Below, one piece after another: positions 60,430-64,000 of a DNA stretch of 64,000 nucleotides. The notes under the pieces were generated by a model. The model was not told the DNA's origin and did no database searches. It was given only the letters and a program-made list of their open reading frames with translations. Position 1 is the first letter of the stretch; each line of letters opens with the position of its first letter. Made by a program: the position numbers and the translations under genes. Source of the DNA: Gibbula magus (taxonomy: Eukaryota; Mollusca; Gastropoda; Trochida; Trochidae). Location of the stretch: NCBI GenBank assembly GCA_936450465.1, contig OW388300.1, positions 49,465,378 through 49,529,377 on the forward strand, read 5' to 3'.

Positions 60430-63400
60430 GTATAACGACATTTGTATGAACAAAGGAGTAATTAGTTTGTAAACTACAGTAAACACGACTGGACCTTTGT
60501 GTTATGTATACGTATGATTTAAATGTACATCTGCGTAATAGGCCTAAAATTCACGAAATAAACATTTATTTTATTATTATTAAACATTCGCTGATAACTG
60601 ACTCAATTGTGATGTTTCCGGCTAAAAAAGGATCATTAAGTAAGTTTTTGGAGTTACACATTGTCAAACGTTTTAAATGGTGGTATTTTATCGAGTACAG
60701 ATTATTGCTGAAAGTTGTCAATTCAATGCTATTTATTTCACTTTATTGACAATATCAATGTTAAAGTAGCCTTTTATGATCGGAATCCAGACACTGGCGC
60801 ATGTGGTCTTTTGGCACGTGTGAAAACCAAATAAAATATAATGAAAAATGCTGAAAAGCTATTTAAACAAAGGAATGTGGGAAACAATAACCTCATTAAT
60901 TATATGCTCATTATAGTAGTGCATGATTCACGGCGTAAACTCTGGAACTCTGGAGCTTGACCACTGTTCACCAATCAGTAACGTGTTATTTCATTATCAG
61001 ATACACCTGTTATGTGAAATACTATGTTAAATTGGTCGTTCAAGCAAAAATGCTCAATGAACACAAGTTCATATAAAACAACTTCACAGCTTTACTGGCA
61101 ATTTTAAATGGAACTGATTCACTGCCAGGCCTGAAATTCAAATCACACGCGGTTTATCGATTAAACATTAACGATATCGACATTTAAAAAACGTACCATG
61201 CCATCAATTAATCAAAGAATCACATATATTCGATTTTCTGGAACGGAAGAACGACAAGTGAATGAAATGTTACATTTTATCTCCAATCAATGTGAAGTGT
61301 TGCGTGTAAAGTATCCCCAATGGTGCAAGGTGCAAAAACATTCATTGATCCTTGTTCATTATAGTTTTCACTCTTCATTCATCTGCTTCCATTTCCATAA
61401 AAAGGTAATCCGGAAGCTTATTAAAAAGCTGATCACAGATATACAAAATGTTGTTCATGATCAAGTATAATGAATACAATGTATCTGAAAACAACTTGTA
61501 TGATATGACATGATAGACCGACCATACAGAAGAGTGAACGAACATTTCAATGACATAAAGTGTCGCTCATTTTGGATGTTTTTACAAAACATTGATATTG
61601 GTCGTTCCAGAAGACAACTGGATGATACTAAGAAACATTTAAAACAAGGAAAATAGTTGTCATGGGTACAATTTCAGTACCTGACAACTTTATATATGAT
61701 TTCTTAAATTCTTCACATGAATTTTTTTTTATTTCAATCGATGAAAAGTTGTATTTTAAATGTCACTTATCCTGGTTATCCTTATTCTTATCCTTATTTA
61801 GATTTGAACAAAATGTAATGCTTGAATAACATGTAAGTGTTTAAATGACACTGATGCATGCGGTATTGTTGATTCTCTATGTAAGTAGTTAGGTAACTTA
61901 CAATTAATGTGTGATTAGACATGACTATTTAATATCACAAACAAGGTCACAGAGTCAATGTAAATAAACGTTTCAGTTATTGTTAACATAATTATTCCGG
62001 AGAAATCTATAAATATTTGATTCGATTCACATTGACTTTCAACATCGGATACGTGCCCATGATAAATATAACTTTGAATTTTAGGACTTATTTATGGGAA
62101 AGATCAGGAAGTAAATGCATTTTGTTACATCCAATTAATTGTTGCGTGTCAGCGCTCACAGCTATTTTCTTCAAGAAAATAATCAATCAGAATTCATTAT
62201 TTCTCAATGAGTTGGCTCTTATGTTTATCAAAAGTTCAATGATAGTCATCAAAGTATATTTTCCCCTCCTTTCCCATCAAAAGGCTGGGTAAATCTATCT
62301 AAATGTGAAACCAGATTCCACGTCCCACTGGTTTCATGGTAAAAATCGTTTTGGTGATGACTTGATCGTTAAACGTTCACATCTGTTGAGCAAAAGAATG
62401 AATAATGATTGCCGCTTGACCTTGATTTTGTTTTTGCTGATTCAATCAATTTCTCAGCCATTAATCTTAATATATATATACTTTGATATTTCATTGTACT
62501 CAAATCCATGTTTGACAATAGTTGTTCTAGCGAGTTACTCGGAAGTGTAATGGTAAATGACTTTAGGCTATACAAAGTGTAAATTCGGAGAGTTTGCAGT
62601 AGTGATTAAATTAAATAACGTTATAACTACAAACTGTTTATTTTGAATTACAGGGACATGTTAAATAAATTAGCGTTTTATTTATTATTTCTGAATTTTC
62701 TTAGAACTAATGTAGACCTATTTATCCAAGTACCTAAAACTTGAAATGCATTCAATTTTTTCAACGAAAGGCAAGCAAAGTATGATCAAAATAGATAGAA
62801 ACTTCAAAGCTGGATGGCTTATATTCAATTTATTATGCTATGACTGAATTATAAACATGACAAATGCACACGAAACTTACCAAATTCTAACATATTTTAG
62901 TATCTGAATTTTAGTGTTAAACTGATAAAAGCATATTTTAAATTCAAGTTAAAGTCTAAAATTATGAAGTTAAGAGATCTTGCATGGACAAATGATAAAA
63001 ACTAATGACCTAAGCTACGGATGCACATGTCAAGTATCTGAAGTCTTTGGTAAAATGATTCCTGAGCCACGGTGAAATTTACAAAATAAAACATTTACTA
63101 AATCCGAAACCCCTTATCATTAAATACACATATCAGTCCTGACCATGGTTACATTCACAAAATGCTTCTTTCGTCAGTGTAAGGTACTACAGATCAAATA
63201 TAACGACCTCATTATAAAAGACTCACCAAAAAGGGCTACATATGTCAAGTGACAAGGATGGTCTTCTTGCAGAAATATTCATACAGTAAAGTATATAAGT
63301 TTGTGAAAATAAAACAACTCGCTGTCAAGTATCATTGAAATTCCGATGTTTTCAGGACTACATCATTTATCTCAGTGCATGACAAAGTGGACGTAATCCT

Positions 63401-64000
63401 TAAACATTTTAAATTGTGTATACTACTTATTTTATATAAAGCAACAAGTTACGCATTCAAAAGAAAAGTACAAATATATAACATCTTACGAAATGTGATA
63501 TTCTATACCTGTGTGTTGCAGTCTGTCTTGGTGAAAACTTTTTATCACGTGCTTGACAAAGCATGAAGCTATGTTTAAATATATGCGTATATTTATCAAC
63601 ACCTGCTGATTTTTTAAAATTAGTTTTGGATCGTATTTTGGGGTTAAATTTAAAACACATTGCAGCACTTTAGTGAATTTATGTTTTGTTTACATTACGA
63701 GTGTCTATTCAGAATAGAACATTCAGAGATGATTCGTGCACATGGTCAGAACGATGAAGAAAGGTTGGACAAAATAGTTGCATTCCCTTTCACATTCTTA
63801 TAATGCTTTCATGAGAAGTTACAGAAATCAATCACCAACATAAAAAAGTTCATAATGTCATTTTAACATGTTGCTTAGTCTTGTTGTCATGGATACGTAT
63901 ATAATGAACATAGCTTTAAAGGTGCAACATCGTTTGCTATTAAAGGGAATTGATACCTCATTAGTATTAAATGTTTATAGATAAACGAAAAAGCTATGCC
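60430..64000. other. Unassigned AT-rich sequence
   Basis: No gene, RNA or element recognised. Open frames of 60-91 codons (for example 61198-61470 with a good start context) have no family signature and are no longer than expected by chance for this composition. Confidence 0.4.

Overview
This 64 kb window is AT-rich, gene-poor eukaryotic DNA. The dispersed tRNA-derived SINEs, decayed non-LTR retrotransposon and Tc1 fragments, and short terminal-inverted-repeat elements suggest a metazoan, most likely a marine mollusc. That placement is an inference from the kind of repeats seen, not from a diagnostic gene. No host protein-coding gene, rRNA gene, functional tRNA gene, CRISPR array or bacterial-style operon could be supported. 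Nearly all open frames are short (under about 150 codons) and behave as chance frames or fall inside repeats.

Layout. From about 1.2 to 32 kb the window is built of an old, co-linear tandem segmental duplication. Blocks W, X, Y and Z occur in that order at about 6.35-20.0 kb and again at about 20.5-31.7 kb. A further copy of X lies at 1.2-4.1 kb and a fragment of W at 39.9-40.2 kb. The copies differ mainly by insertions: a higher-order minisatellite with an inverted portion (2.26-3.70 kb), LINE pieces (7.6-8.1 and 11.3-11.7 kb), a broken Tc1-like transposon (14.2-15.3 kb), a 118-bp palindromic MITE (24.3 kb), and SINE pieces (8.2, 20.68 and 29.0 kb). For several of these the sister copy still carries the empty site, so the insertion can be read directly.

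From 32 to 64 kb the sequence is mostly unrecognised AT-rich DNA. It is dotted with two copies of a TTAA-flanked MITE family (35.57 and 53.75 kb), another terminal-inverted-repeat element (38.86 kb), three further copies of the main SINE (41.8, 43.9 and 45.7 kb), a second SINE family (37.2 kb), two LINE fragments (46.7 and 59.65 kb) and several strong inverted repeats. At 60.1-60.4 kb a locally CpG-rich patch with two perfect TGACGTCA palindromes lies next to a 142-bp imperfect palindrome.

The genes do not work together as a pathway. The coherent story is genome dynamics: segmental duplication followed by retroposition and DNA-transposon insertion, with target-site duplications still readable.
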